64,000 nt of DNA from Hyposmocoma kahamanoa (GCF_003589595.1 NW_020653750.1:8473742-8537741); one strand, 5' to 3'. Shown: positions 41,705 through 51,394, numbered from the stretch's first letter. A program made the numbers and translations. The notes: generated by a model not told the origin, from the letters alone.

Positions 41705-42360
41705 TCCCGAAACCCTGACTTAGAACCAACTATACCAGTTGATGGTAAATATCTCAAGGGCGTCCAGCAGTATAAGTATTTTGGCGCTTAAGTTGATGAA
41801 GCAAGGGACTAAGATCAGGAGCTAAAAACCCGGATTGAAATCGCGCGAAGAGTGTTGTGCTGCTGAAAACTTTGCATACAACTTAGGATTCGCATCCTCC
41901 ACTGTTATATCTGACCTATCGTTATGTACGGCAGCGAGGCCTGGACCATCAAAGAAGAAACCAGACAGCGTCTCGACGCATTCGAAATGTGGTGCTTCGC
42001 CGCAAGCTTCGTATCAACTGGGTAACAAGAACGAAAACGTGGAGCAAGAACGAAACAGTACTCCTGCGCATTAACACCTCACGCCAGCTAATGCGGACAA
42101 ACACCAAGCGCAAAATCACATACCTCGGTCACGTGCTTGGACACGATACTTACCGACTGCTTCAACTTATAATGATGGGAAAGGTTGAAGGCAAGAGACG
42201 CGCTGGAAGACGTAAAAAGTCACGGTTAGGTACGCGACATAAGGGAGTGCACCGGAGTCACGAGCGCAGACCATCTGTTTCGTTTGACCATGGACTTTTG
42301 GAAATTTGCCATATTGACGGCCAATATCCGGTATGTAAAGGCACTTTAAGAAGAAAGATC
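41705..42360 (+). pseudogene. RTE-clade LINE C-terminus, frameshifted
   Basis: Blocks in changing frames: GKYLKGVQQYKYFGA, a stop, VDEARDQDQELKTRIEIARR, GSEAWTIKEETRQRLDAFEM, WCFA, RRKLRINWVTRTK, INTSRQLMRTNTKRKITYLG, HVLGHDTYRLLQLIMMGKVE, GKRRAGRRKKS, then TSADHLFRLTMDFWKFAILT and ANIR. This is the connector and tail of an RTE-type retrotransposon downstream of the YADD motif, which is itself absent. Several frameshifts and stops show age. Same family as 37680-37955. Confidence 0.9.
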
Positions 42361-42770
42361 GCTACTGCATCACAACTGCATTACTTCAGACACGTTGCTA
42401 AAAGTAGTCGTGTGCACACAGTATAACTTACACCATAATCACATGTATGTTATACGAAAGAAATTAGGTTTAACGTTCTTTTCATCACAAATAGAACCTT
42501 GCGTCAAGTGAAGATTCACAGTACGACAAAATTTAATATATCGTCATGCAATCCGTTATCCAGGGTAACTCCCGTTACCCATTCTGTCGGCTGGAATGAC
42601 GGTAACGGCAAAGGTATTTTTAATTCAACATCGGAAAGTACAAAAGCCACGGAATTGGCAAATTTCGTGTTACGCTATATACACCGTATCTCGGATTCCA
42701 TGCGTTATAGTTTTGAGATAAAAACATGTTATTGTTTTCTTTACAGTGAAAATAATGTCGGAAGTAGTCA
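42361..42770. other. no feature identified
   Basis: No motif in the small open frames; nothing supported. Confidence 0.35.
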
Positions 42771-43035
42771 TTTAGTATCAATAGAGCTCCCTGTGAAAGA
42801 GTTCATCCAAGCAAGTACTGCCACCTTGCCTATTTCTGCCGCCAAGCAATAATGTGAGCATTACTGGTAAGGGGAAGGGTAAGGGTGCTGGTGAAATTAC
42901 AGGCACATGGGACTTGACAACTTATGTCTCAGGGTGGCGAGCGCAGTCTGGCAGTACCCCTTTGGTTATGGATTATGGATGCGTGTCGCTTACCACCAGG
43001 CGGGCGACTTGTTCGTCTCGTCACATGGTATATTA
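42771..43035 (+). repeat. family A element, copy 11, hairpin block deleted
   Basis: ATAGAGCTCCCTGTGAAAGA through GCTTACCACCAGGCGGGCGA. Like copy 8, it lacks the internal hairpin block and leads into family C, so the two share one ancestral composite. Confidence 0.8.
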
Positions 43036-43215
43036 CAAGAACAAAATCAACCCATTATGCGTTCGTTTGCTGAGCATGGATTTCTTCTAAGAAAAAGGCT
43101 TAGGTTCTAGACTTCACACGTTTTCTAAGGGCCGTGAACATTCTTCGACATGCAGGTTTCATCACGATGTTATCCTTCACTGTCAGGCAATGCCACTAAA
43201 CATTGACACAAAATA
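43036..43215 (+). repeat. dispersed repeat family C, copy 2
   Basis: ACAAGAACAAAATCAACCCA, AAAAAGGCTTAGGTTCTAGA, CTTCACACGTTTTCTAAGGG, GACATGCAGGTTTCATCACG, ATGTTATCCTTCACTGTCAG. Inverted match to 35105-35327, by eye close to 90 percent identical. Confidence 0.75.
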
Positions 43216-43351
43216 CCTGACGCCCAAGCCGATTTTGTTGCCCTTTTGGTTCTGAATACCTAACCTTATACACCTAATCTTTACACTGCAAGCCGTAAAA
43301 TTCATTTTGGTATAAGTCCTCCATATCAATAAACTTAAAAATTACTATTAC

Positions 43352-43500
43352 TAAAGCGACATTTCTAGTCAACTGCTGTGCTTTGTAGTCAGGTACCTGG
43401 CTGAGTGCAGAAATAGATTTCTCACAGATGGCGCTACGGCAAAAAAGCCGTTAAAAACCAAAAACAAAAATCTGCACCAAGCACATAGAAAAATTAAATT
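43352..43500 (+). mobile_element. SINE family E, 5-prime half
   Basis: AAAGCGACATTTCTAGTCAA, GATTTCTCACAGATGGCGCT, ACGGCAAAAAAGCCG, AACCAAAAACAAAAATCTGC match 50755-50900. The copy stops before the tRNA-like part. Confidence 0.65.
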
Positions 43501-43514
43501 GTAAGAATTTTGCT

Positions 43515-43862
43515 ATGTGCTTGTTGCAAATTTTCATGTTAAGAAGAATTGTAATTTTTTTAATGAAAATAGTGACAGTAATGAAAATAGCTACGACATT
43601 AATACGAGGAATAAAAATAAATTGGCTGTTCCTGACAATCCTCTTCACAAAGTCACAAATTTATTTAAAAGACAATGTATATATATATTGTAATAAGATT
43701 TCGGTTGATATACAAAATCTGCCATTCACGAGATTTAAAAGTATAGTGAAACAAAAACTTTACACTAATGGTTACAATACAGCTTCTGCGTACTTGGATG
43801 TCAAAAATCCGTGATAGTGACCCGTTTAGCTCTTGCAGGTTGTCTCAATCTATGTTTGAAAT
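43515..43862 (+). pseudogene. LINE RT C-terminus, same family style as 45110-47308
   Basis: One frame reads DINTRNKNKLAVPDNPLHKV, then a shifted frame reads CNKISVDIQNLPFTRFKSIV and KQKLYTNGYNTASAYLDVKN. Compare CNTRNKDKLIIPQ and FNKIPTDISCLPFYKFKTYV at the end of the long RT at 45110. Only the last 90 codons remain, with one frameshift. The 3-prime UTR (GTGACCCGTTTAGCTCTTGC) recurs inverted at 51500. Confidence 0.8.
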
Positions 43863-43864
43863 AT

Positions 43865-44073
43865 TAATAATAATAATAACGCACACACTCAACACACCTC
43901 TGCACTAGGGAAACCCTGTGTCGCAGGTGCCACGGACGCACACATAAACAGCCACAAATTACACCCAAACTCACGAGAGATATAAATGTAGGCCATAGAA
44001 ATATTTCTTCCGGCCCGGGGATCGAACCTGGAACCTCTGCGTGGCATGATAACAGTTCGGCCACGGATGCAGT
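43865..44073 (-). mobile_element. tRNA-derived SINE, family D, copy 3
   Basis: On the minus strand, GGCCGAACTGTTATCATGCC, B box AGGTTCGATCCCCGGGCC, body and a (TTA)n tail (43866-43879). Same order as copies at 4297 and 51922, with a diverged A box. Confidence 0.8.
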
Positions 44074-44477
44074 TATAATAAATATTTGTAGAGGTTAATA
44101 ATCACTATGACGATTTAAAGTGTAATTTCCTTACCTGTGATATAAAGATTATATAACTTTGATTTTAAAAAATCTATACACTACATTTAATACATTACAC
44201 AACTAGATACAATTGCTATTCAACTCCCGAAATTTGAGTGAAATCACTAGTTTCACAGATTACTAGGCTATTACCCAATAACTTTTTACGAGCACGGGAA
44301 TCACAATGTTCTTGCAGTCCCATATGCCCTACAGAATTCGTTCGTCGTAAGAGCTCTATATCACCAAAACACTCTCTTGGCGTCGACTTTTGAATGCGAG
44401 ATTGAGTCTACGTTGTTTCATATTTTGTGAGATATTCATATTTCAATAAAATCTCTATTTGTCATAAAATAAGTTTA
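44074..44477. other. no feature identified
   Basis: Nothing supported. Confidence 0.4.
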
Positions 44478-44628
44478 TTAAAAAAACCGACTCAAAAGTT
44501 TTAGCATTACATCTATTTGGCAAATTTTATTGAAATCGGTTACGACGGACACGGACAGATCGTTTAACGGAAAGTGGGTGAAATCCAATAAGCCGGATTC
44601 ATCCCCTAATTTATGGACAGGCTTGGTT
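44478..44628 (-). repeat. fragments of AACCGAC element and of repeat F
   Basis: AAAAAACCGACTCAAAAG at 44480 resembles the right end of the element at 25270. ACGGAAAGTGGGTGAAATCC then GGATTCATCCCCTAATTT (44568-44615) recurs at 59331-59383, defining a second short repeat. Confidence 0.5.
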
Positions 44629-44923
44629 TGTTCGTCTCGCCACTTTTTTATATATATAAAATGTAAGTGCGCATTTGTCCTCCATCTCATTTGATGGAAA
44701 GCGACGATAAGGTCGACGATGGAGCATGCACACCTAAATAATGCCTATTCACTCTCGCCTTTAAAAGGCCCAAGTTATGACGTTCAGGGAACAAGTCTGC
44801 TGGCAGGAAATTCCACTCCATAGCCGTTCACCATATAAATGTGAAAGCATATTGTTTCGCGCGAATCTTAGGAATATCCACAACATAGGGGTGGAACCAA
44901 AGCCTACGCCTAGTCCGCCGGTG

Positions 44924-44927
<4 letters not shown>

Positions 44928-44962
<35 letters not shown>

Positions 44963-47308
44963 TTTTTTTATTCAAGTAAGCCTGACTCACAAGCACTTTC
45001 GAATTGTCAAAATTTACAAAGAATAAATAAAAATACACATGTCAAATAAATTAAAAAAAAACACTAATAATTCATACAAAATTGTAAAGTACAATAAAAC
45101 AATATAACATTAACTCCACGCATTTTTGTCATTTATGTAATCATCAACTGTATAGTACCCTTTCGTCAGAAGTTTATTTTTAACATATGTCTTAAACTTG
45201 TAAAACGGCAAACATGAAATGTCGGTCGGTATTTTATTGAAATATATAATTCCTTGTCCCATAAAAGAATTACGAACTTTTTGCAATCGGAATTGTGGTA
45301 TGATTAATTTATCTTTATTTCTAGTATTACATTTGTGTATATCGCTGTGTTTCTGAAATACAGGAATATTTTGATGGACGTATAAAATACAATTTAAAAT
45401 GAACTGTGATGCTACTGTTAGAATATTAATTTCTTTAAACATGTTTTTAAGGGAGACCCTGTTTCCCAGTTTATAAATGGATCTTATAGCTCTCTTCTGC
45501 AAAACAAAAATAGTCGCAATATCAGTTGCTTTCCCCCACAGTAGAATTCCATATGACATTATGCTGTGGAAGTAGCTGTAATAAACTAGCCTAGCCGTTT
45601 CTTGATCTGTAAGTTCTCTAATTTTTCTTACCGCAAATGCAGCTGAACTGAGTCTCGCTGCTAGGGCTGTAATATGCGGATTCCATTGTAATTTTGAATC
45701 TACAGTGATACCTAGGAAGACTGTAGATTCAACAAATTCCAGCAGATCGTTGTTTAACATTATTCCACTGTTAGAACATTTGACATTTGGAAGTGTGAAT
45801 TTTATACATTTGGTTTTTCTGGCATTAAGTTGTAAATTGTTCACAGTAAACCAATAAAGTACCTCTGCAAGAGCCTTATTTACATCGTCAAAATTATTTT
45901 TTGTTCGGGGACTTTTAAAAATTAAGGAAGTGTCATCTGCAAATAAGACTATTTCACATCGGTTTTCTACAAAGAATGGTAAGTCGTTTACATAAACCAA
46001 AAATAAAAAGGGGCCCAATATTGACCCTTGTGGTACCCCCATTTGTACAAAAGATCCAGGTGATGTGATTCCATTAACACTAACTCTTTGAATTCTGCAA
46101 CCAAGATACGACCGAATCAATTTCAAAGCATTATCACGGATACCATAGTGTTTGAGCTTCAACAAAAGAGTATTATATTCAACACAGTCAAAAGCTTTTG
46201 AAAGGTCGCAAAAAACACCAATGGCATTCTGCGACCCCTCCCAAGCATTATAGACATATTTTAATAATGCAATACCAGCATCTGTGGTAGATCGGCCCTT
46301 AGTAAAACCATATTGTTCTTTATGAAGGAGGCTGTATTTCGCGAAATGTGCCATAAGCTGATCAAGAACAATTTTTTCAAATATCTTACTAAGTGCTGGC
46401 AGAACAGAGACGGGCCGATAATTATTGGGATCATCTTTGCTACCCGATTTAAATAGTGGCAAAATTTTACTATGTTTCATAAGATCAGGAAATATACCTT
46501 TGTTAACACAGCTATTAAATACATCTACTAATACTGGAGCTATAATATCTATAATATGCCTAATAATATTAACTGAAATATCCCACAAATCACAAGTATT
46601 TTTCATTTTTAGAGATTTAAATGTTTTTATTATATCTGCACAAGTAACATTTTTAAAGCTAAATTGTTCTTCACACATGGGTATATATTTTTTAAGTAGC
46701 TCTTCAGATTTTTGTGAAGAAGCGTTAAGTGATTTCGTAGTCATAATAGGTATATCTGTAAAATAGTGTTCAAACGCCTGGGCCACTTTTTCATCAGATG
46801 TCAGAATATTATCACATATCTTTAATGCAAAATGAGTGTCTCGTGGTTTTATTTTTCCTGTTTCTCTGTTTATGCAATTCCATGTCGCTTTAATTTTATT
46901 ATCAGACATTTTAATTTTTTTAGTAATGTACAGGGATTTGGCATATACGCACAATTTTCTGAAAATCTTTGAATATTTCTTTACATATTCCACGAATTTA
47001 TTATTATTGTTATACTTTTTTTCTTCATATAACTCGTATAACTTGATTCTGCTTCTATGTAATCCAGTCGTAGCCCAGTCACTGAATTTTGATTGTTGAC
47101 TTTTACTATATTGTTTAATCTTAAAATTATCGTCAAATTCATTCTTAATTAAGTGAAATAATTTTTTGTAAATGTAATCTGGATCATCCAGTAACAACGG
47201 CAAATATGTTAATTTTTCAGATATATTAAATTTAAATTTTCTTATACGGCTGTCCGTCACAGGTCGAAATGAAGCAACTTGATTTTCACTATCTTGTTTA
47301 CTTGAAAT
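44928..47308 (-). mobile_element. 5-prime-truncated LINE inserted in a jockey pseudogene, TSD TGAT
   Basis: The sense strand is minus. The 3-prime end is an (ATT)n tail, seen as (AAT)n at 44928-44960. The 3-prime UTR ends with AAGTGCTTGTGAGTCAGGC. The 5-prime truncation point is at 47308. The empty site in the paralogous jockey copy (18056-18066, GGTGATGGAAAGG) confirms both junctions. Confidence 0.9.
45110..47308 (-). CDS. LINE reverse transcriptase, about 730 aa, uninterrupted
   Basis: RT of a jockey/CR1-superfamily element. The open frame runs back to 47356, but the first 16 or so residues come from the invaded jockey DNA, so the element's own part starts about SSKQDSENQVASFRP. The N-terminal 200 residues are a Lys-rich connector after the lost endonuclease. 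RT landmarks (residue numbers from the open-frame start): NNYRPVSVLPALSKIFEK (about 311-328), QYGFTKGRSTTDAG (348-361), motif A GVFCDLSKAFDCVEY (380-394), motif B MGVPQGSILGPFLF (439-452), motif C IVLFADDTSLIF (469-480), thumb FLGITVDSKLQWNPH. The C-terminus ends DYINDKNAWS. No internal stop, so the insertion is recent relative to its broken host. A fragment of a close relative is at 43515. Confidence 0.9.
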   Translation of the reverse strand: MSSKQDSENQVASFRPVTDSRIRKFKFNISEKLTYLPLLLDDPDYIYKKLFHLIKNEFDDNFKIKQYSKSQQSKFSDWATTGLHRSRIKLYELYEEKKYNNNNKFVEYVKKYSKIFRKLCVYAKSLYITKKIKMSDNKIKATWNCINRETGKIKPRDTHFALKICDNILTSDEKVAQAFEHYFTDIPIMTTKSLNASSQKSEELLKKYIPMCEEQFSFKNVTCADIIKTFKSLKMKNTCDLWDISVNIIRHIIDIIAPVLVDVFNSCVNKGIFPDLMKHSKILPLFKSGSKDDPNNYRPVSVLPALSKIFEKIVLDQLMAHFAKYSLLHKEQYGFTKGRSTTDAGIALLKYVYNAWEGSQNAIGVFCDLSKAFDCVEYNTLLLKLKHYGIRDNALKLIRSYLGCRIQRVSVNGITSPGSFVQMGVPQGSILGPFLFLVYVNDLPFFVENRCEIVLFADDTSLIFKSPRTKNNFDDVNKALAEVLYWFTVNNLQLNARKTKCIKFTLPNVKCSNSGIMLNNDLLEFVESTVFLGITVDSKLQWNPHITALAARLSSAAFAVRKIRELTDQETARLVYYSYFHSIMSYGILLWGKATDIATIFVLQKRAIRSIYKLGNRVSLKNMFKEINILTVASQFILNCILYVHQNIPVFQKHSDIHKCNTRNKDKLIIPQFRLQKVRNSFMGQGIIYFNKIPTDISCLPFYKFKTYVKNKLLTKGYYTVDDYINDKNAWS

Positions 47309-47639
47309 TGATGGAAAGGGGAAGGCGGAATTAAATCGTGTAATTCCATCGCACATTCTCCGTGATATACCATGTAAAATACCGATAAGCAGGCAACTAT
47401 ACGGCGGTGTTCAAGGCTCTGCAGTTTCGCCTCCACCAATTCCGAGTCACCTATAAGCTTCGTGACAAGGTTGTCAATTGAATCCAACGTGGCCAGTTGG
47501 TATGTAGCAGAGTCATCCCAAAGCAGTACTCCATACACGACCGGACTGGTGCTTGGTACAGATGAAGCAACTGTCCCGGTGTAAAGTAACGCCTCACCCC
47601 GGAAAGGATCATGGTATCATAAAAAAAATTGACACCCAA

Positions 47640-47826
47640 AGAGGTGGAATATTATCTTCAAATTTGAGTTGGACCACTACTGAGGTACTTACTCTCTTTC
47701 CAACAAAAAAGGAATCATCGAAACGGTTCACAAATCGCATTCACAATCTCGAGCTATCGCACAACATGCACAATAAAATACAATCGAATAGAGACCCTCC
47801 TCCTTTTTTGAAGTTGGTTAAAAATC
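47640..47826 (-). mobile_element. AACCGAC element, partial, minus strand
   Basis: On the minus strand: TTTTTAACCAACTTCAAAAA, AGGAGGAGGGTCTC, TGTGAACCGTTTCGATGATT, CCTTTTTTGTTGGAAAGAGA, CAGTAGTGGTCCAACTC. It abuts the jockey fragment at 47639. Confidence 0.65.
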
Positions 47827-48099
47827 GAACAAACAAAGAAGAATTCCTCTTTTTCTCAAATTCTGTTGCCTCAACGTGGCTACTGTTCTGCCAATTTCTC
47901 TGTGCTCGTTTTGGGTTTACTTAATACAAAGGTCCGTAAGATCTTTTTGTCAATAACAAACAAATGGAATATTTTATGCAAAATAGATGAATCTGAAAAT
48001 ATATGAATAAACATTATGATTTTCAATAAAAATAAATATTATATTTCGATTTGTTGAATATATTTTTCAATCGGAAATATTTTTAGATCGATCTTATTT

Positions 48100-48350
48100 C
48101 AACAGGGGATATGGTTTCTCCGTACCACCAGTTTGGGATCCAGTATTTCCTCTGATGACAAATCTCAAGTAGACATTAGATTGCAGTACTACGCATTAAT
48201 ATGTACCGTTTATTTTTATATCTAATTTCTATTTAATTTATTTATTTATTAATGTAGTGAATTCATAGTGTTGAAATAAAATAATAAAAATATTTTGCAC
48301 ATATTTAGTCAACTGGAATCTTCTTTGTTTGATTAAAAATAAGTTTTTTT
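48100..48350 (+). mobile_element. Penelope-like C-terminus and 3-prime region, fragment
   Basis: Reads GFSVPPVWDPVFPLMTNLK then stop, close to the frame at 39230-39286, followed by the same AT-rich 3-prime region (AGATTGCAGTACTACGCATT). The terminal module is missing. Confidence 0.75.
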
Positions 48351-48379
48351 ATTATTGATACCAAGTGACCCGAGTGACG

Positions 48380-48411
48380 CTTGGCGCACGACTGGTTAGT
48401 CGTGCGCCAAG
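48380..48411. repeat. perfect 14-bp hairpin in the TIR
   Basis: CTTGGCGCACGACT at 48380-48393, loop GGTT, AGTCGTGCGCCAAG at 48398-48411. It lies inside the left TIR of family I and has no counterpart in the right TIR. Confidence 0.85.
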
Positions 48412-48430
48412 TAGTGATGACAGAGACTGA

Positions 48431-48605
48431 GTGTCGTATTCCAGAACTCTACTCAATGTTCAAGTCAGGATTTGAACAGACTTGAGTATGATTTCAAGCA
48501 CTGGAAATATGACCCTAATGGCAAGGACTTGAGTATGATTTTCAGTGCTCTCTGCAATACTCAAGTCCTGACTTGAGTATTGAGTAGAGTTCTAGAATAC
48601 GACCC
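48431..48605. mobile_element. hairpin MITE family H, copy 2
   Basis: TGTCGTATTCCAGAACTCTA and, inward, GGGTCGTATTCTAGAACTCT form the TIRs, with internal CTTGAGTATGATTT repeats as in copy 1. GAGACTGAG / CTCAGTCTC flank it, so the insertion lies within a palindromic site of the family I arm. Confidence 0.75.
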
Positions 48606-49268
48606 TCAGTCTCTTAAGGCGTTTTATAACGACTCGACTCCATTTTACAGGACTCGACTCTAAAATTAAGACTGAAGATTCGAGTTTTTATTTAGCGGTA
48701 TACAGAAAAACTTAGTTAAGTTTATGTTATACTGGAATGTTTTGTTTTTTAATACTTTTAAATATAATAAATACAATTAAAAAAAATATTAATAAGACTC
48801 AGTCGTTATACTAAAAGACTCAAACGACTTAAGCGGCTTGAACGACTTGAAAGACTTAAACGACTCTAGTTGTTTGCAAAGGACTTATACCTATTTTATG
48901 TCTTATTAAATCCGAAGTTTGTAAATAAAAATTACGTTAGTAGTATGTAGTAAATAATCACGTCTATTTACTTATAATAAAAATCGTAAAATAATACCTT
49001 GTGGGAAATAAAATCACGCCATACGACATCGCGACTCCCGAGGCTATGAGGCGCCAGTCGTTTTAATCGTTTTAGTCCTTTTAGTCCTATAAGTCTTTTA
49101 AGCTTCCTAGGTTTAAAAGACTTCGACTCGAATTAGTCTTCAGTTTTAGTCTTATAACTCAAGACTTGAGGGTTAAAAGACTAGAGTAGTCGTGAGGCGT
49201 TAAGAATTAGTTGAGGTTTTTTAAAAGGCCGTAAAATACTGAGTCTCTTTCATCACTAGCGCCAAGCG

Positions 49269-50129
49269 GTCTGTGAAATAAGTAATACTTGACCAAAATA
49301 AACGAGACATGACGCGAATGATGCTTCATACTTGACATTGTTTTTTGATTTGGCAGAGTACTTATATTTTGATAGTAATTATTTCAGACGGTTGTCGGAT
49401 GGAGAACGGGACTAGACTTACATTCGAAAAATAGTTTCGTTTCTAAAGTGTGACAATCGCGAAACTCGATATTTATTATTGAATTTTGTTAGTACTTGTT
49501 TAAGATTTTAAATACCATAGTGCCCTGGTATAAACTGCAAAATTGGCAAACTACTCTCGATTCAAAATACTGTGCGTCATAGTTGCCAAAGTAGGTCGTC
49601 GGCCTGGGTCACTATAAACGAGATCTTTCCTGTAGCTGACGCTAAACCACTCCCTCTCAAAAAACCTAAATAAATATTGGGCACAAATTACACAACGCGT
49701 GGAAAGACTAAATACATTCGCAAAATATTTATTTTAGTGTAATTCCATCAAGACCCGCATTAATAGAATGCTTTGTTGACACGTGCACGAAAAGCGTAAC
49801 TTTTTAATAAAAATCTTAGCCTTTGTTCTTTAATTCCAAATTTAATATATATCAAGATTTTGTATTTACTTTGTTCTTTATTCTTTAACATTAATGCTGT
49901 CTTATTTGTGTATTTAATTGCTGATACAAAAATATTTCATTTCGAAAATAAGTTCATGAATATTTTATTATATTGAAAAAGTACACTCTAGTACCATGTA
50001 GTCACTGATAATTCCAAAGAGTGTAAACTATCCCCTTAACCAACGATACGAATATTTATAAGGTATAAATAGGTTTAAACATAAACTTTCTAAGCGAACC
50101 TATACCATTATGTAATTTACAGGATTTTT
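49269..50129. other. no gene; Penelope terminal fragment at 49415-49475
   Basis: ACATTCGAAAAATAGTTTCG then TGACAATCGCGAAACTCG matches the right terminus of the Penelope mini-elements. Otherwise nothing is identified. Confidence 0.5.
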
Positions 50130-50359
50130 GTCACGGTATGATTTCGACGATCGGGTGACGAGTTGGGTATATTCCGATCGCGCGATCACTAAGTAGTTAA
50201 AACTAATACCCTTCAATGTATATATTCTTGTCATGGTATTAGTTTTTTTCGTGCCTAAATACAATTTATCGCAACAGATCGCGCGATTCAATTTTACTGA
50301 AAAGGTTGACGATTTATCGCAACAGATCGCGCGATTCAATTTTACTGAAAAGGTTGACT
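50130..50359. repeat. GATCGCGCGAT cluster with 48-bp tandem duplication
   Basis: A 48-bp unit beginning ATTTATCGCAACAGATCGCG is present almost twice without a mismatch (50264-50311 and 50312-50358). The word GATCGCGCGAT also occurs at about 50175. AAAACTAATACC (50199) and GGTATTAGTTTT (50235) form a stem between them. Confidence 0.8.
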
Positions 50360-50382
50360 GAACTCGTGATCACGGAGCGTGC

Positions 50383-50626
50383 TACCACAGTATAGTAAAA
50401 CAAGTAAGGTAACTCCATACAAACGTGGCAATGCGTGCCCGCCACGTGCCGGGTACGGATGCATACATTCGCATGCGCGATGTACTTGCATTGCATAACA
50501 CTGTTCGTCCCAGCGCGCCTTTTATTATTATGCGATTTTGTGCGTCCGTACACAGCACGCGGCTGTCGTGCACACGTACAAGCTCACTGTTACTTTGTAC
50601 GGAGTTATCATTTTACTATGGTGTAA
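50383..50626. mobile_element. TIR element (candidate MITE family N)
   Basis: CTACCACAGTATAGTAAAA..GTAACTCCATACAAA on the left pairs with GTTACACCATAGTAAAA..ATAACTCCGTACAAA read inward from the right. The GC-rich interior includes several short open frames that I reject as genes. 244 bp. Confidence 0.6.
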
Positions 50627-50637
50627 CAAAAAAAATC

Positions 50638-51045
50638 TAAGTGTTCGATCGTTGCATTAATAATTATAACGAACTAGTGGATTAATTTTACAAAAATAAC
50701 AACACCATGGTGGTCAAACACTGTGACATTCAATAAATTTAAAAAATTACATTTATTAAAGCGACATCTATAGTCAGTCACTGATAGCTGTAAATGTACC
50801 AGGCTGAGTGAAGAACTAGATTTCTCACGGATGGTGCTACGGCAAATAAGTCATAAAAAACCAAAAACAAAGACCTGCAACAAGCACGTAGAAAAAAATC
50901 ATAATGTCCGCTAGTTCCTTCCGTGCCTAAGTTGGCATAGCGTCTGGCACGGTTCGCTGAAAGACTTTTGTTCGAATCCAGCCGGATCGAAAAAAAAATT
51001 TCTGTCCTTGTGTGCGATCTTTGTATTAATAAATTACAGAGCAAC
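50638..51045 (+). mobile_element. SINE family E: 3-prime scrap and a near-complete copy
   Basis: 50640-50690 is a lone 3-prime end (GTGTTCGATCGTTGCATTAA). 50755-51045 is a near-complete copy: AAAGCGACATCTATAGTCAG, TTTCTCACGGATGGTGCTAC, tRNA-like CTAAGTTGGCATAGCG with TTGTTCGAATCCAGCC, then GTGCGATCTTTGTATTAATA. Confidence 0.7.
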
Positions 51046-51394
51046 AGTTTTGAAATATCCGAAATAAAAATCCTTAATAAAAAACATGGTAAATCATAAC
51101 TAATGATAAATCATTTAGTGAAAAAACCACGACAGTATTAAAATCTGTACTTTCATCATCGTCCACTTCTTGAACATGAAACCAACAAAAAAAATGCAAC
51201 AAAACATACTTAGAAGGAGAACAAAACCGCATCCTTGGTGGAAGAAGGTATCAACTTTTCAGGAGAGGGTTAAGGATTTTAGGAACGAAATTAATCATTA
51301 ACTTTTTTAAGCTTTGTCATAGTCATATCTTTAATACATAGACTAGAAAATTACACTTGAAATAGTCGTACTAATTAAACTCTACTGCTCATTC
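51046..51394. other. no feature identified
   Basis: AT-rich; nothing supported. Confidence 0.4.

Larger units (their letters stand above)
44640..47639 (-). pseudogene. jockey-like LINE 3-prime end, split by another LINE
   Basis: The upstream part (47639-47309) reads in pieces VRRYFTPGQLLHLYQAPVRS, CMEY, ATLDSIDNLVTKLIGDSELV, CLSVFYMVYHGECAMELHDL; the downstream part (44923-44640) continues with CCGGCGGACTAGGCGTAGGC-type sequence and ends in VAFHQMRWRTNAHLH. The two parts are contiguous in the homologous pseudogene at 17885-18480. The interruption is exactly the LINE at 44928-47308, with TGAT repeated on each side (44924-44927 and 47309-47312). Frames are broken, so it is inactive. Confidence 0.85.
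48378..49268. mobile_element. foldback transposon family I with subterminal ACGACTT arrays
   Basis: The ends CGCTTGGCGC (48378-48387) and GCGCCAAGCG (49259-49268) are perfect TIRs, and pairing continues through TAGTGATGA and AGAGACT. Inside, GACTC / ACGACTT words are densely repeated (48624-48670 and 48795-48870), and their complements AGTCGTTTT / AGTCTTTTA fill 49060-49195, so the long arms fold together. A MITE (family H) sits in the left arm. Non-coding. Confidence 0.65.

Noticed and set aside
41835..42074. 79-codon open frame as a gene
   Set aside because: It is a wrong-frame reading of the RTE LINE tail; the correct frames give GSEAWTIKEETRQRLDAF and INTSRQLMR.
50314..50640. Cluster of overlapping small open frames on both strands
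   Set aside because: They arise from the GC-rich interior of a TIR element (50383-50626) and carry no recognisable motif.
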